DNA of 64,000 nt from Tetracladium setigerum (lineage: Eukaryota > Ascomycota > Leotiomycetes > Helotiales): assembly GCA_031472005.1 (NCBI GenBank), contig PZJY01000002.1, positions 3,472,001 through 3,536,000 of the forward strand. Reading direction: 5' to 3'. Shown in pieces: positions 23,657-34,961 of this stretch (positions within the stretch are counted from its first letter, which is position 1; each line of letters opens with the position of its first letter). Below the pieces are notes generated by a model. It saw nothing but the letters and a program-made list of their open reading frames with translations, was not told the origin of the DNA and did no database searches. A program made the position numbers and the translations under genes.

Positions 23657-24733
23657 GAAGGTAGATTTTGATTTTGATTTCTGTTGTGTTTGGGCTGGTT
23701 GTTTGGGTGGTTTTGTGTTGCATGTTTTGCAAAGTGAGCGAGTTCAGTGTGCATAAGGTGCTTTATACCGTGGGTTGATGGGCCGATAGACTAGAAGCGA
23801 GTCAGCGAGCGAGTGAGATTCGTCATGATTCAACGAGAAGTTACCTACCTAGGTTTGCAGGTTTTGATAGGTTTACATTCAGGGAGTTTGGCATCTCCAG
23901 TCAGGTACACACAGAATGACGTGGGTAGAGCGTTTGGAGTTTTGGATGGGGATTGGTACCTTCCTAGGTAGTCAGTTATTGATACGGTTTTGGATCGTGA
24001 ATTTCTAAATCTTTCTTTTTCACTCTTCTCTTGGGCTGGGTGTCAGAGTGACTAATTGAACGAGTACCGGCTTATCTACATCTCTCGAGAGGAATATGTC
24101 ATTTGTATAGAAATATACCTAGTCGTATATCCAGCAAATATTATCATCTACTACACAGCTGCACAGTAAATCCTGCCCAAAATATTGGAGTTTTGAGACA
24201 AATCCGATTATCCCTTCGAGTTCTCAAGTGTGATAACCAAAAAACCTCACTTGAAGAATTAACATACGGCTGGATCAGGAAGAAAAAGGCCAAACCAATA
24301 ATTTTAGGGTGGTATTCTAGACTTAGAATTTACGCAGGTATAGTAGAACCTTTATGATGATATATGGTTTTGATTTAAATTTAAATTGATATTGATATTG
24401 ATATTGATATTGATATTGATTTGATGTGCTTTCTCTGGGGTATCATTCAAACTAGATAGGCAGATATGTATCCATCTAATCTACCGGTGCCTCCTTTCCA
24501 TCCCCCTTCCCCTAACGATGCATGCCTAAAACCCAGTAAGTACCTATGCTGCCTACCTAGATACCTATGCATATAAACCAGAAGTGTTCTTTGATCTACC
24601 CCACCAAACCCAAATTACTCTAACCCTGTGTCTCAGAGCCACACAGATATATATCATCTATTTCATCCCCTTGATTTCATCCATACATATAACTCATTAA
24701 CCAAAACGAAAACAAGGAAAACCGCACAAAATT
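23657..24733. other. Intergenic between convergent genes
   Basis: No coding sequence is supported. It holds several TACCTAGG-like elements (near 23846, 23961 and 24556) and a hexanucleotide microsatellite at 24385-24420. Confidence 0.5.
24385..24420. repeat. (ATTGAT)6 microsatellite
   Basis: Six perfect tandem copies of ATTGAT, flanked by AT-rich sequence. Confidence 0.95.
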
Positions 24734-26222
24734 TCAAACAATCTCCCCTTGCCTTTCTCTCCCATGCCCATGTACACCGCCACTGCCATGATGGGACAAC
24801 TCATCCTCATCTTTACTCTCATGATTTATGAACAAGAAAGAAAGTAGCACCACACAAGCACCAACCCAATACAACGCACTTGAGTACTGATCGCTCAGGA
24901 TCATTTGTCCGATCAGTGAGAGTGGGATGGTCATGGATAGACCGACGGTGACGACCAAGGGGGTGGTGAGAAGCATGGCGTAGGCCCAGCAGTAGTCGCT
25001 TATGAATGACGATGCCGAGTTTGCCTGTTTATTCAATCTGTGTTAGAAAATAATCTCGAAAGGGAGATAAATTCGGGATGGATGTTGGGAAAGCTCACCA
25101 GCACAATCACCCAGATTTTCGTCGTAGGTGGCATGGCAAATTCCTCCACCCCCGTGAAATGCAGAATGAAGAACCCTGGCCACATGAACACTACATTAAA
25201 GAGCCCCACCAAGCCGAAGAACAGCGGCATGTTCACGCGATCTTCATTCCCAATTCGCTTCTTCATCACCACAGCGTAGATTCCATACATCACTGCGCTT
25301 CCAAAAGCCATTGCATCACCAATGGCTATTTCGGATTGTGACTTGTGTGGGAAGTTGCCACGGTTTTCGTCGTTATCTTCGCGGGAGAGGTCGACGGTCG
25401 AGATGAGTACAATACCAGCCAAGGAAGCGAAGACTCCGATGAGTTTTTTGTAGCTGAAGACTTCGACGCGGAAGAGTGCGCCGAGAAGTAACGTCCATAT
25501 ACTACTTGTTGAAGTCAAGATTGTGGAGCTGGCTACACTGGTGTATTCTAAGCAGGCTGCCACGAGGTAGTTGGCGCCAAACCAGATGATGGCGAATTCG
25601 AGACTGAGACGTGCGGTTTCCGCGACGGAGAGCATATCTTCTGGTGGCGGCGAATCTGTTCTGAGGCTGACCGATGGACCGCCTTGAATCAGCTGTGTGT
25701 GTGATGCTGCGAGAGGCCCGTCATCGTCGTCGTCGTCGTCGCCTTTGGTTCCGATGGCTGTGTAGTCGCTTGGACGGCCTTGCCAGTACTCGATGAAGGA
25801 GGAGCGAAGGTGGGATACGCCATGTTGCCGAACGATTCGAAAGAAGATGGGGATAAGGGAGAAGGCAAAGAAGGCGGTGTTGACGTAGGTTACGAGGAAG
25901 GGTTTGGAGTATGTGTTGTCTGCGAATATGTACTATGGATCACAAATTAGTCACATAACTTCCCTCCTATTAATGTAAAGACTTACACTGGCGAGGAAAT
26001 TTGAGGCCGTCCATAAAAGACAGTGACTAGCAGGAGGAATATTCCCAGTGCCCTTCTTCCTATATTCTCCAAGCCAATCTTCTCTTTGAATCCTTTGGAC
26101 GTCGGCGCCGGTGTTGAAGATGATACTGATATCCGGACCAAGTTGTCGGAAGGCCGAGGGGTAGAGACCTCGAAGTCTTCTGGCCCTGCCAGTACTGGCA
26201 CCGCAGATATTTGGGCACTCAT
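24734..26222 (-). CDS. EamA/SLC35F-type vacuolar transporter (frameshifted)
   Basis: ATG 26222 opens a short cytosolic N-terminus, then ten or so hydrophobic segments typical of the drug/metabolite transporter fold. Diagnostic pieces are SNFLAS, FADNTYSKPFLVTYVNTAFF, NYLVAACLEYTSVASSTIL, SSIWTLLLGALF, GDAMAFGSAVMYGIYAV and PLSLIGQMILSDQ. This pattern matches the fungal THI74/YML018C and SLC35F5 group, usually placed in the vacuolar membrane. A poly-Asp loop (DDDDDDD) lies near residue 145. Between LLLVTVF and LWTASNFLAS the frame changes at an A4 run (26015-26018, T4 on the coding strand); one missing base explains it. Introns follow that junction and precede the last exon (acceptor before ANSASSFISDY). 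The substrate is unknown. Confidence 0.85.
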
Positions 26223-27370
26223 GGATGCGACTGTATGGTAGGTATTCTTTCAAAAGATCTTGATCTCGAGTTTGAGTCTGGGGATTTGGGATGGTTGTTT
26301 GTTCGTTTCAGCGATGTCGCACCTGTCAAGGCGGTCGAAGAACAATGATCGCGTGCAGCATGGAAACAGCTATGATTGAAGCAGCGCAGAGATATCTAGA
26401 GACCACAAACCGATGGATGGGGAGTTGTGATACGTAGAGGAATCCAGCTCAATAGCGAAAGTGGGTTGGTGGAAGAAGAGTCGGGTCGTGGGATAAGAAA
26501 GGAGTTGGTTGAGATATGACAGACAGTTGCTGATGTGACAGAAGGCTGAACTATCGATTCGCTGACCTTTCACAAGTCAAAGTCACACACTTTCGGCCTC
26601 CTGTGGCGCCAGCGCGTCTAAATGTTATCGCCAAGGCATCACTCGCATCCTCGGCAGCCGCTATCAGACTGACTCTCTCTCCAGACTTGGTTGGAAGAGG
26701 AAGGGCCTGCCGAGTATCCGAATCATATCATTGGAAGATAGAGATAGCCAGCTTTAAAATCAAGATATCACAACATTGCAGGCTACTCTATACAGTACCA
26801 CTTGAAAAAGATGCCGTGACTTGCGGTCTTCCTGGTCCCCATGATTCTGCCAGACGTGATCGTGGGTCATTTCTGTGGCACCGTGAGAAGTACTCGGCTT
26901 GCCGGCTTGCCATCTTGGTCATCAGATCACAGGTCTCCCTCGCGATCCATATACATATGCCACATCCACTCCTCGAATCCATCACAGATGGTCATGGTGA
27001 TGATGACACGGTCACGCATCATTATTGCCGGGTGCCGTTCGCTGCTGCTGCAAAGCCAAATAAAATCTTGGATTCAGAGTGTTCAATGTTCAATCTCTCC
27101 CTCACACCCCTCTCCCCCTCCAAACACAAGTTACACAACACGACTATGCATTCCGTGCAAAAGGGAAACGCAGACACCAAAGCGCCGAGGATGATCCTTA
27201 TGTACAAGAACGCCATACCACCAGCCAGTCCCGATAGAGTGTAATGTAGGTGGTGACCAGCTAGTGGCATAGAATGAATGAAAACCAAGAAACATTCAGA
27301 CCCACGACTGTTGAAGCAAAAAGGAAATAAGTGCAAGACATTTCTTTCTAGAATCTAGCGAGGCTCACTT
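26223..27370. other. Intergenic, no supported gene
   Basis: A 213-codon plus-strand frame (26603-27244) begins on CTG, lacks a recognisable domain and runs over probable promoter and 3' UTR DNA, so I do not call it. The region should hold the transporter promoter and the ypt7 3' UTR. Confidence 0.4.
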
Positions 27371-28382
27371 CTAGCAAGCACACCCGTCTCGGTCGTTCTC
27401 AATGTGGATGTTAATGGGGTCTGAGAAATCTCCACTGAACTCTTCGGATTCTTCTTGTGCTAATGCGTTTCTTGCGATCACTGGCAGTGGGTCAGTATTT
27501 AAATGGAGGCCGAGAAATGGGGTAGCTTTGTTGACTAACCCTCGAATGCTTGCTCCACGTTGATGGCTTCCTTTGCGCTGGTCTCGAAATATGGGATTTG
27601 GCCTTTAGACTGGCAAAAGGTCATTGCTCTTTTCGAGGAAATCTATACGGCCGTTAGTCTTGCCCATTCACCCCGGAAGTTTTGGAAACAAACCACTCGT
27701 TTGCTGTCTTCCACATCAATCTTGTTTCCCAACACAACCTATCCAAAACGTTAGCATCACATCACACCGTTTTGAGCCCACCGGGGTCTAACTTACAAAT
27801 GGAAAGTTATCTGGATCCCTGGGTGATGCCTGGATCAAGAACTCGTCCCTCCAGCTGTCCAGTGTATCGAAGCTCTTGGAGTTATTGACATCATAAACCA
27901 GCACGCAGCAATCAGCTCCTCTGTAGAAAGCGACTCCCAAAGACTGAAATCTCTCTTGACCAGCAGTATCCCAGAGCTACAAACACACGCGCATACAGTA
28001 TCAGCACCATTCTATACTTCATGTCATTCCTGGAGTAGCATAGAGCTCTCACCTGCATGGTGACCAAACGATCATCAACCAGCACTTCCTTCGTCAGGAA
28101 ATCCGCACCGATGGTCGCCTTGTAACTTGCGCTGAACTTCTTGTTGACCTGCCCGAACTATCAGCTTATGGTTCCCGCGCCGCCCACATCTCGACTTTGC
28201 CCGGTGTCGGTGAGGGCTCGATAGACGTACATATTGGTTCATCAAACTTGTCTTTCCGACACCGCTATCGCCCAAGATAATGACCTATACAAAGTCAGTC
28301 CTGCACCCAGCCCAAGAGAATGGCCCAAACTCTAAGCCCGTAGAATCCATACCTTAAGAAGGACCTTCTTTCGTGAAGACAT
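27371..28382 (-). CDS. ypt7: Rab7-family GTPase Ypt7
   Basis: A small, intron-rich gene from ATG 28382 to TAG 27371-27373. The first exon codes only for MSSRKKVLLK. Then come the P-loop GDSGVGKTS, the switch I region NKKFSASYKATIGADF (diagnostic of Rab7), WDTAGQERFQSLG, YRGADCCVLVYDV, NKID and TSAKEAINVEQAF. The C-terminus CAC is a double-geranylgeranylation motif. All nucleotide-binding motifs are intact. Ypt7/Rab7 directs homotypic vacuole fusion and fusion of late endosomes and autophagosomes with the vacuole, through HOPS. At least five short introns interrupt it, several with CTAAC branch sites. It lies head to head with atg16, with 507 bases between the two starts. Confidence 0.96.
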
Positions 28383-28889
28383 GACTGTTGATTGTATCTG
28401 AAGAGTAGCGAGAGGTTGGGAAGCGCGATAACCACAAGATCCTCAGTAGGCGGCAGGCCCAGATTGAAAAGACTGTCCGTTATTTATTTATAAAAAAACC
28501 AGCGGTATTCGTATGTGATCTGTATGCGATTGTGAACAAGTGAATGGTGTTTCCGTTAAGATGATATTGTTTTGCCGTTGGAGGGAAAGGGATTCGGTAT
28601 TGCCTGGGCTGGGGTTTCAATGATGAAGCTCTCATTCACCAGGCGCTAGCGTGAGATGAGGTTCCCGCCGCAGAGAGATGGATGCCCCCCCACTTACAGG
28701 GGTCTTTCGCCAACTGACTGATTGATGGCTGAGCCCAAAAGCTTCAGCCTTGGGGGTCATTTTCAAAACCCTTTGCAAACCGTCAGCCTCTTGGACAAAC
28801 AGACCCCGATTGAAATCTTCCTACGGTACTCAAAGTACCAGAGACATAGGTAAAATTTGTAAATATTTATATCTAAGACGAAGAGAACG
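28383..28889. promoter_or_regulatory. Shared ypt7 / atg16 divergent promoter
   Basis: These 507 bases lie between the ATGs of two outward-facing genes. The DNA is moderately AT-rich with no coding frame. A nearly palindromic GGTACTCAAAGTACC lies at about 28824-28838, upstream of atg16. Control elements for both genes must lie here or in adjoining sequence. Confidence 0.6.
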
Positions 28890-29685
28890 ATGGCCTCCTG
28901 GCGCGATGAATACCTCCAAGCTCTCCAAGACCGCGACGAGCGCGAGAAAGCAAGTTATCAAAGAGTAGATGCCGAACTCATAGAAGCCTGTAAGTCCGTG
29001 TCTATCTACATATACTTCCTTCCTTTTCTTCCCCTCGCCCACCTAGGCTACAGCAGAAGTACGCAATATATATAAGCATACGTACTAACACACCAAACCA
29101 AACCACAGTTACACACCTCCTCGACCGCACGACCGCCTTGGAAGCCGAAAAAGCAGCGCGAACCCCTCTCCCAGCAACAGCAAAGAATTCCTCCCCTGGC
29201 TCAGCGACTACCGGTACTCAAGACGGCGATCCACGCTTACGCAGTGAGTTGGCAGAGGCGCTGCGAGCTAATGGCCAGTTACAGACGAGGGTTAAGACGG
29301 CCGAAGCGGAGGTACTGAGGTTAAGAGTGAAGACGAAGGCAGATACGAAGGTCATTGAGGATCTCTCTAGGGATAAAGCTGTGTTGGTTAGGAGGTCTAA
29401 GGATAGAGATGAGGAGACGAGGGGGAAGACAAAGCTGTTGGGTGTATGTGACCTCGTTTTCTTGCTGTTTTCTTGGAGGGGATTTGATTTGCTTACCTTA
29501 CTGTTTGCCTGTAGGATGTTCACGATGAAATTATCTCGCTTAATCTTCAACTCAATATGTCGGAGCAGACGGTGAAAAAGTTGAGGGATGAAAATAAGGA
29601 GTTGATTGATAGGTGGATGGATAGTAAACGGAAAGAAGCAGAGCTGATGAACGATACGCTACAGCACCGGCCTCTGGAGCGATGA
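28890..29685 (+). CDS. atg16: Autophagy protein Atg16
   Basis: Three exons (28890-28989, 29109-29443, 29515-29685) splice in frame to 201 residues, close to the length of fungal Atg16, which lacks the WD40 part of animal ATG16L1. The N-terminus WRDEYLQALQDRDEREKASY matches the Atg5-binding helix. A long coiled coil follows (LRSELAEALRANGQLQTRV; EVLRLRVKTKADTKVIEDL). The C-terminus DEIISLNLQLNMSEQTVKKL and LIDRWM is highly conserved in the family. Atg16 dimerises and holds the Atg12-Atg5 conjugate at the phagophore, where it promotes Atg8 lipidation. It converges with dot1, with 243 bases between stop codons. Confidence 0.93.
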
Positions 29686-29928
29686 GAATTTAGCAAAGAA
29701 GCATCACCAGATGTCGAGAGGGAAAGCGAATACACTGTTAGGTGTTTGAATACAATCATGAATTTTGGGGGGTATATGCACACGCTATCCAGGTTGAACT
29801 ACCTCCGTACAACAACAAAAACACCGCGCTCTACTACTTATAAGGTATGTACCAATCTTTCGCAATGCCACCAAACCCGCCAAAAAAATACTAATATAAC
29901 ATGCTGCCTGTTAGGTCAGCCACGCTGT

Positions 29929-31539
29929 CTAAGAATGCTTCTCAAACGCTTCTATGCGCTTCCTGTCTTTTGTAGAGATAAAAAAGTCACCGCCGTCGTA
30001 CTTCCAGCTCACGTACTCGTTGTGGTATTCGTGCTGCTCGACTTTGAGTTGGTTGCGGGGGTCATAGAGGTTGCGCTCAGTGATCTCGTGGCCGGGCTCG
30101 ACGAATGGCTGAAGGGAAATGATTTTACAACCGTCTTTGCAATCAAGGAAGAGACTGATGAGGTTTCCGTTCGTGTCGGCTGAGAAAACCTCGTTGTTGA
30201 CCAGGATCACATCGGCTCTCTTTATTGCTTCATGGGTAGCTCGGCTCTCAAAGAAGTTCCCTTGTTCAAGCTGGACTTTGCCGGCGTTGATTCCCCAAAG
30301 CCGACAGCGAGCAGCAAACTCTTTTTCCTGCTCTTTTGCAAGCTTGCAGGCGTTTTCTACCATTTCACAGCCGAAACTTTCACAGCCAAACTCCAACGCC
30401 GCTTGCAAAACAACATTGCCGACGCCTGACCCCAGGTCAACGAAGACTTGGTCAGATTGGAGTCCAGCTTTCTCGAGTGCCATGGAGACGAACAAGGGAC
30501 GCAATTCTCCATAAGTATTGTCTTTCTCGTTTTGGGCATCAACTCGTTTCTTGGTGAGGATGTCGACTTGAGGGGAGACGGCCCGACTGTAAACTTGTTC
30601 CAGGATAGTTATGACCATCTTCATAGGAAGACTGTGTTTAGAATCCAGATTCTTCGCCAGAGCTCCATCCTTCAAGAGCCGAGAGATCTTCGAGTTATAA
30701 ACCTTGACCGCTGCCTTGAAGTCGTTGAGGAGGTTCTTGTCGAGTTTGTTCCCCTTTGAGATGAAATTCTTGGCCTTGGTGATTTGTCGAATGACGCCAG
30801 TATTCGGCTCCTTGAACTCCTTTGCTTGCTTGTCCGTCAAGTAGACATCCACAACATGTTCTACAATCATTTCGATTTCTTCCGTTGGATCTATTTGATC
30901 TTTGCCAAAAACCAAATCGTACCTGCATAAACCCACGTCAGCCTGCCCACTAGAGCGAACTCTCTTCAACAACTTACCGTTCACGCTGAGAAGCACTCGG
31001 GTATTGCAACCTGACAGTCACAATATCACCCGGCGCAGCATTATCATAAATCTTCTTGTTCTCCGCCGCCGAGATATCAGCCGCATGGATCATCTCGAAA
31101 CCCCTCCATCCTTCCCCTCCTCAAATCCAGCCTTGGACCTCAACATCCTCTTCAAATCCTCGGGCCGATCACTCCTGTGTCGCTTGATGCTTACATCCTC
31201 AAAAGCCGTTGAACTCGCATCATCATCTTCACTGTCGGATTCCATGCGCTGGACTGGCGTCATCTGCCGCACCGCTTTGCGCTTCTTCACCTGCAAGGTT
31301 GCGCCCCTGCTGCCTGTATCCCTATCTCTCTCCCCGCCTCGCGCCGGACTCGATTTTCCACTCCCCTTTCCATTCGCAGGTCTGATGGGCGCTTCATAGC
31401 TCTTATTCCGTAGTAAGGAAGTCTTCGAGGCAGATGCTAAAGGCTTGGGTTTTGGTGGGGTGTCTGAGACTCTCTCGAGGCGAATAACGGCTTTTTTGGG
31501 CTTGATGCCTGAGGATTTGTTGCCGAAGAGGCTGTTCAT
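29929..31539 (-). CDS. dot1: Histone H3-K79 methyltransferase Dot1 (frameshifted)
   Basis: Exon 1 is 31539-30978 and exon 2 is 30922-29929, separated by a 55-nt intron. The N-terminal ~150 residues are basic and disordered. The C-terminal catalytic domain has the DOT1 motifs: NTYGELRPLFVS, VFVDLGSGVGNVVLQAA (SAM-binding motif I), FGCEMVENACKLA, VILVNNEVFS (the NN-F pocket) and VSWKYDGGDFFIST. Between GKDGG and FEMIHAADIS the frame shifts at a C4 run (31101-31104, G4 on the coding strand). One more G restores an uninterrupted frame of 518 residues, including the conserved FEMIHAAD. Dot1 methylates Lys79 on nucleosomal H3 without a SET domain. All catalytic elements lie downstream of the shift and are intact. 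Confidence 0.92.
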
Positions 31540-32005
31540 TTGTGATGATGTGTGAGGATGATCGTGGAATTATAAGGAGTGTAGGTACGTGAGTGAGAGT
31601 GAAAAGCTCAAAAAAGGGGGCGAAAAAAATAATATATGCTCGTGTGATGGTGTTGTGTCAAGGTTCCGAATCCCTAAGATTCGATGCATGTTCTTCGAGG
31701 CTGCAGGCAGATCCAGGCAGGCGGCAGGGATGACTAGCGCGGGGCGAAACAAAAGGGGTCTGACGGCTTGGCGTTTTCTGATTTACGTTGATGTTCGGAG
31801 CTTTGGTCCGTCAAAGTTGAGAGGCAAAAAAGAAGAGGCGTACAAGTGTGCAAATATCATCTTCTGGGTATCATCATTCTCTATTCCATATATAAGGTAA
31901 TCTACCATAAGCCGCCAACGCCAGTCCTTCCGTGTATGCCCTACCGAGGTACCGTGTTGAACCAATATTTCCCAGTGTACCGTTCCTTTAACCTACCCAA
32001 CCCGC
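31540..32005. other. Intergenic, dot1 promoter
   Basis: Between two minus-strand genes; it holds the dot1 promoter and the 3' end of the hydrolase-like gene. No coding sequence is supported. Confidence 0.45.
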
Positions 32006-34687
32006 TCATAATTTCGACCTCACAGCTTCAAGTCGGTACTTGACATCTTTCAAGACCTTTGTGCTTGGTTTCCAATCATCGAACTGCTTCAGGAGTTCCG
32101 TCGTTTCTACATCAAGTTCTGTCTTGACAAAGTCTTCCTCTAGCAACCCTCGCATTATCCATGGGAGAACGTATGGATTCGCGTTGGAGGGAATCTCATA
32201 CTTCTTAGTCTCAAGCGGGACGTCACCAATTGATGTTGTCTCGAGAGCAAATTCGATTGCCAAGCTGCAAGAATCAGTAAGTGTACGAAGGCAACTTCTC
32301 TATGACTTACTCGTAAACTTTGCCATCATCGTACAACCGAGAGTGCCCTTCCCCGGTGTAAAGGCTTCCTGCAAGAGGGGCGGATAACTCTCGGATAAGT
32401 CCATGGTCAGATACACCAAGATTCCGTAACTTCAGTGCAAATCCAACAAGGTGTGAAAGACTTTGAGTTCAGTGTTAGCAGTGATTTGAAAAGAACTTGA
32501 ATCTAGCTTACAAATCAGGAGCATGAATACGACCGTCAACAAATACCGCTCTGAAGATGTATGGATGATTAACGGTACTGAAAACGGAAGACTGCTTTCG
32601 TTAGCTTTCAGAATAAGTCACAAACTCAGTATAACAAACCTCCATTGACACAAGTTGGTCGTCAATTGAACCACAGTACGTGATTCTAGCACCATACTTC
32701 ACAACAATGCGAAGCGAGTCCTCGTATCGTTTTGATACGTTGCTTTCTGGATTCGCAAATTCAAAGAGTTCCCCTGCTGATCCAGAAAACAGCCTTGACT
32801 TGTAATCCGAAAAGGGCCCAAGTGAGACACCTGCCATAGCACAAATGCCGATCCTGGCAGTAGAAACTACGCCAAACTCGATCAGTTTTGCAACGAGCAT
32901 AACAGCCACCGGTACACCTTGACTGTGACAACCTATCAGAATGAAATCTGCCTTGCGAACATGTTCAATCCAGTTCAACAACAACTTCCATAGATTGTCA
33001 ACTCGGTCGGCGATTTTGCCTTCACCTTCCAACGCAACTTTCTCTATCTCGCAGCCTGCTGACCCGTGTGCATCCGTCCAACGTCTGATTGCATCCGCAG
33101 CATGGTTGGCAAATTTGATGGACGTTCCGGTCGGTTGCCCTATTACTGTCCTTAGCAGTGGTGCAGGAAAAAGACCATGGATGCCAATTGCTAGCGCATG
33201 TTTAATCTTGGGCGAATCTTTTGCCAAGAAGACATGTTTCACGGGGCGTTGTTGGCCTTTGAGAAGTAATCGCGCAATTTGCTGCAAAATGGTAGGGTTT
33301 TCAACAAGTCGATAGGTATTTTTCACCGATGGGATCAACAGATTTGCAGGCTGGGACTTTATGGAAGGCGATGGCGCTTTGGACGGAACTACTTCCACTT
33401 GGGGGGTTTTCGATGATGAGACGTCAACTTCAACAGACAGAGGTCGAACTCTCTTGCTAGACTTTATGTTTTGTTTGTCTTTCACGGTAGTGGTCTTTGC
33501 AGGTTCTGGACGGCTTTCCGAGGGCTTTCCAGCAATGGCAAGTTCACCTTTCGTCTCCTCTGGTTTTGCTGGAGTGCTCGTTGAATTTGTAGCATCCGAG
33601 GACCAAAAGGCCCAACTGGATCCAGGAGCCGGTTTTGTAGGTGGCGGTGCTGGTGCATCTTCCATTACAGTATCCTGTTCTGGAGCTGGCGTTGTCACTG
33701 GAACTTGTTCCTCGGTAGTCTTCTCAGCAGGTATGGGAGCCGCTCTTGACCAGCTGAACCATGACGACGAATATGCCGGCTGCTCAGTAACGCTCTCAAG
33801 TGGCGCAGCAGGAGTTTCTTGCGGCTGCGTTATCTCAGGTTCTTTGGGAAGAGACTCTTCTGGGGCCTTTGTTACTTCGGGGGGTCCTTCTGGGGCGTTC
33901 GAAGCTTGCACAACTGGTGTGCCTAGCCATCCACCAAGCCAACCAGACGATGTAGCAGGTCGCCGTGGGTCCTTTTGGTCTGGTAACTTTTGCTCTGGTA
34001 ATATGTCATCTGCAACCTTTACGTCGCTCTGTTCTGGTATCTTAGCAAGAGTCTCCTTGCCACCATCAACCAGAGGTAGAGGTTTATTTGTGCTTGTTCC
34101 CACGGGGGTAGTCTTCGCAACAGGTACCTCGGCTTGGGTTTTGCTACTCGTAGGCTGTGCTCTCTCGCCCTCTAGTGTGCCCCCCATAGTGATATCTAGA
34201 GTCTCCTTGCTCTTTCCAAGATACATCGAAGGTGGACGGCTGGGAGAAGTGGGAGGAGGTTTGTTGTTGAGGTCGAACCGAGACAGGTCTGCAGAGGAGG
34301 TTCCGCTGCTTACTTTGTCTGCAGACAAGATCGTCTCTCGGGCTATCTGAGTTGAAGCGGTAGATTTACGTGGCCATGTGCCATACCAACTGCCTTTTGT
34401 ATTCAGTGAAGCCTACCGCAGTTCAATCAGTGAATGTTTTGGGAGATAGATATGGATAGAACGCCAGCACAAACCTGTCTAGTGATTTCTGCCTTTTTAC
34501 TTTTCAAGGGCGTTGACATCTCCTCCAGAGGATTAGAAGATGATCCATTGCTAGGAGTCTCAGGCAAGGGTATTGAGGCAGCTACGAAGTTGGGCGAGTC
34601 CACGTTTTGCTGCAGGTTGTCTGGTGGCGGCTTGCTTGATTCCTCCACTGGGGGTTTGGTGCGAGGTCGTTTTCGTGATGGTCCCAT
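32006..34687 (-). CDS. YML020W-like alpha/beta-hydrolase-fold protein
   Basis: The start is ATG 34687 and the stop 32006-32008, in at least five exons with in-frame junctions. After a basic Pro/Ser-rich N-terminus comes WYGTWPRK, then ~300 residues of Pro/Thr/Glu/Lys-rich low complexity with repeated Trp-containing SSGWLGGW, SSWFSWSR and SSWAFWSS elements. The C-terminal half is globular: NTYRLVENP, KHALAIGIHGLFPAPLLR, a nucleophile-elbow-like IGCHSQGVPVAVML (G-x-S-x-G), ARITYCGSIDDQLVSMES, HPYIFRAVFVDG. It ends with LPWIMRGLLEE and LKQFDDWKP. The arrangement resembles the uncharacterised fungal family that, to my recollection, includes yeast YML020W. A lipase-like fold is inferred; substrate and even catalysis are unknown. 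It is divergent from rrp5 with only 274 bases between starts. Confidence 0.82.
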
Positions 34688-34961
34688 TAAGATTTTATAG
34701 GAAAGAAGGAGTTTGAATGGGGGCTGAGGGAGCTTGTCGAGAACAAAGGATAAAGTGTTTTCTACTTGATGTGACGACTTGCAGCCGCCTGCAACTATCT
34801 GGTGGCCTTCAGAGTGTTGATGGCTGCCAAGACATGTGACCGAAATCAGACCTCCCCGCAGATTCACCGCCCGACCCATTTCTTTTCTGGTGACAAAAAA
34901 TAATTCGGAGCTCGAAAAAGTCTGGGAAGTCCTGCCAAATCAATCGCTTTCTACAACCACA
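34688..34961. promoter_or_regulatory. Compact bidirectional promoter (hydrolase-like / rrp5)
   Basis: Only 274 bases separate the two start codons, so 5' UTRs and promoters of both genes must overlap or abut. No coding frame is supported. Confidence 0.6.

Noticed and set aside
26603..27244. A 213-codon plus-strand frame
   Set aside because: It begins on CTG, lacks a recognisable domain and lies in probable promoter/3' UTR DNA.
33361..34350. A 329-codon plus-strand reading frame
   Set aside because: It lies antisense to the low-complexity linker of the YML020W-like gene; its Gly/Ser/Val-rich composition mirrors that repeat and no domain is present.
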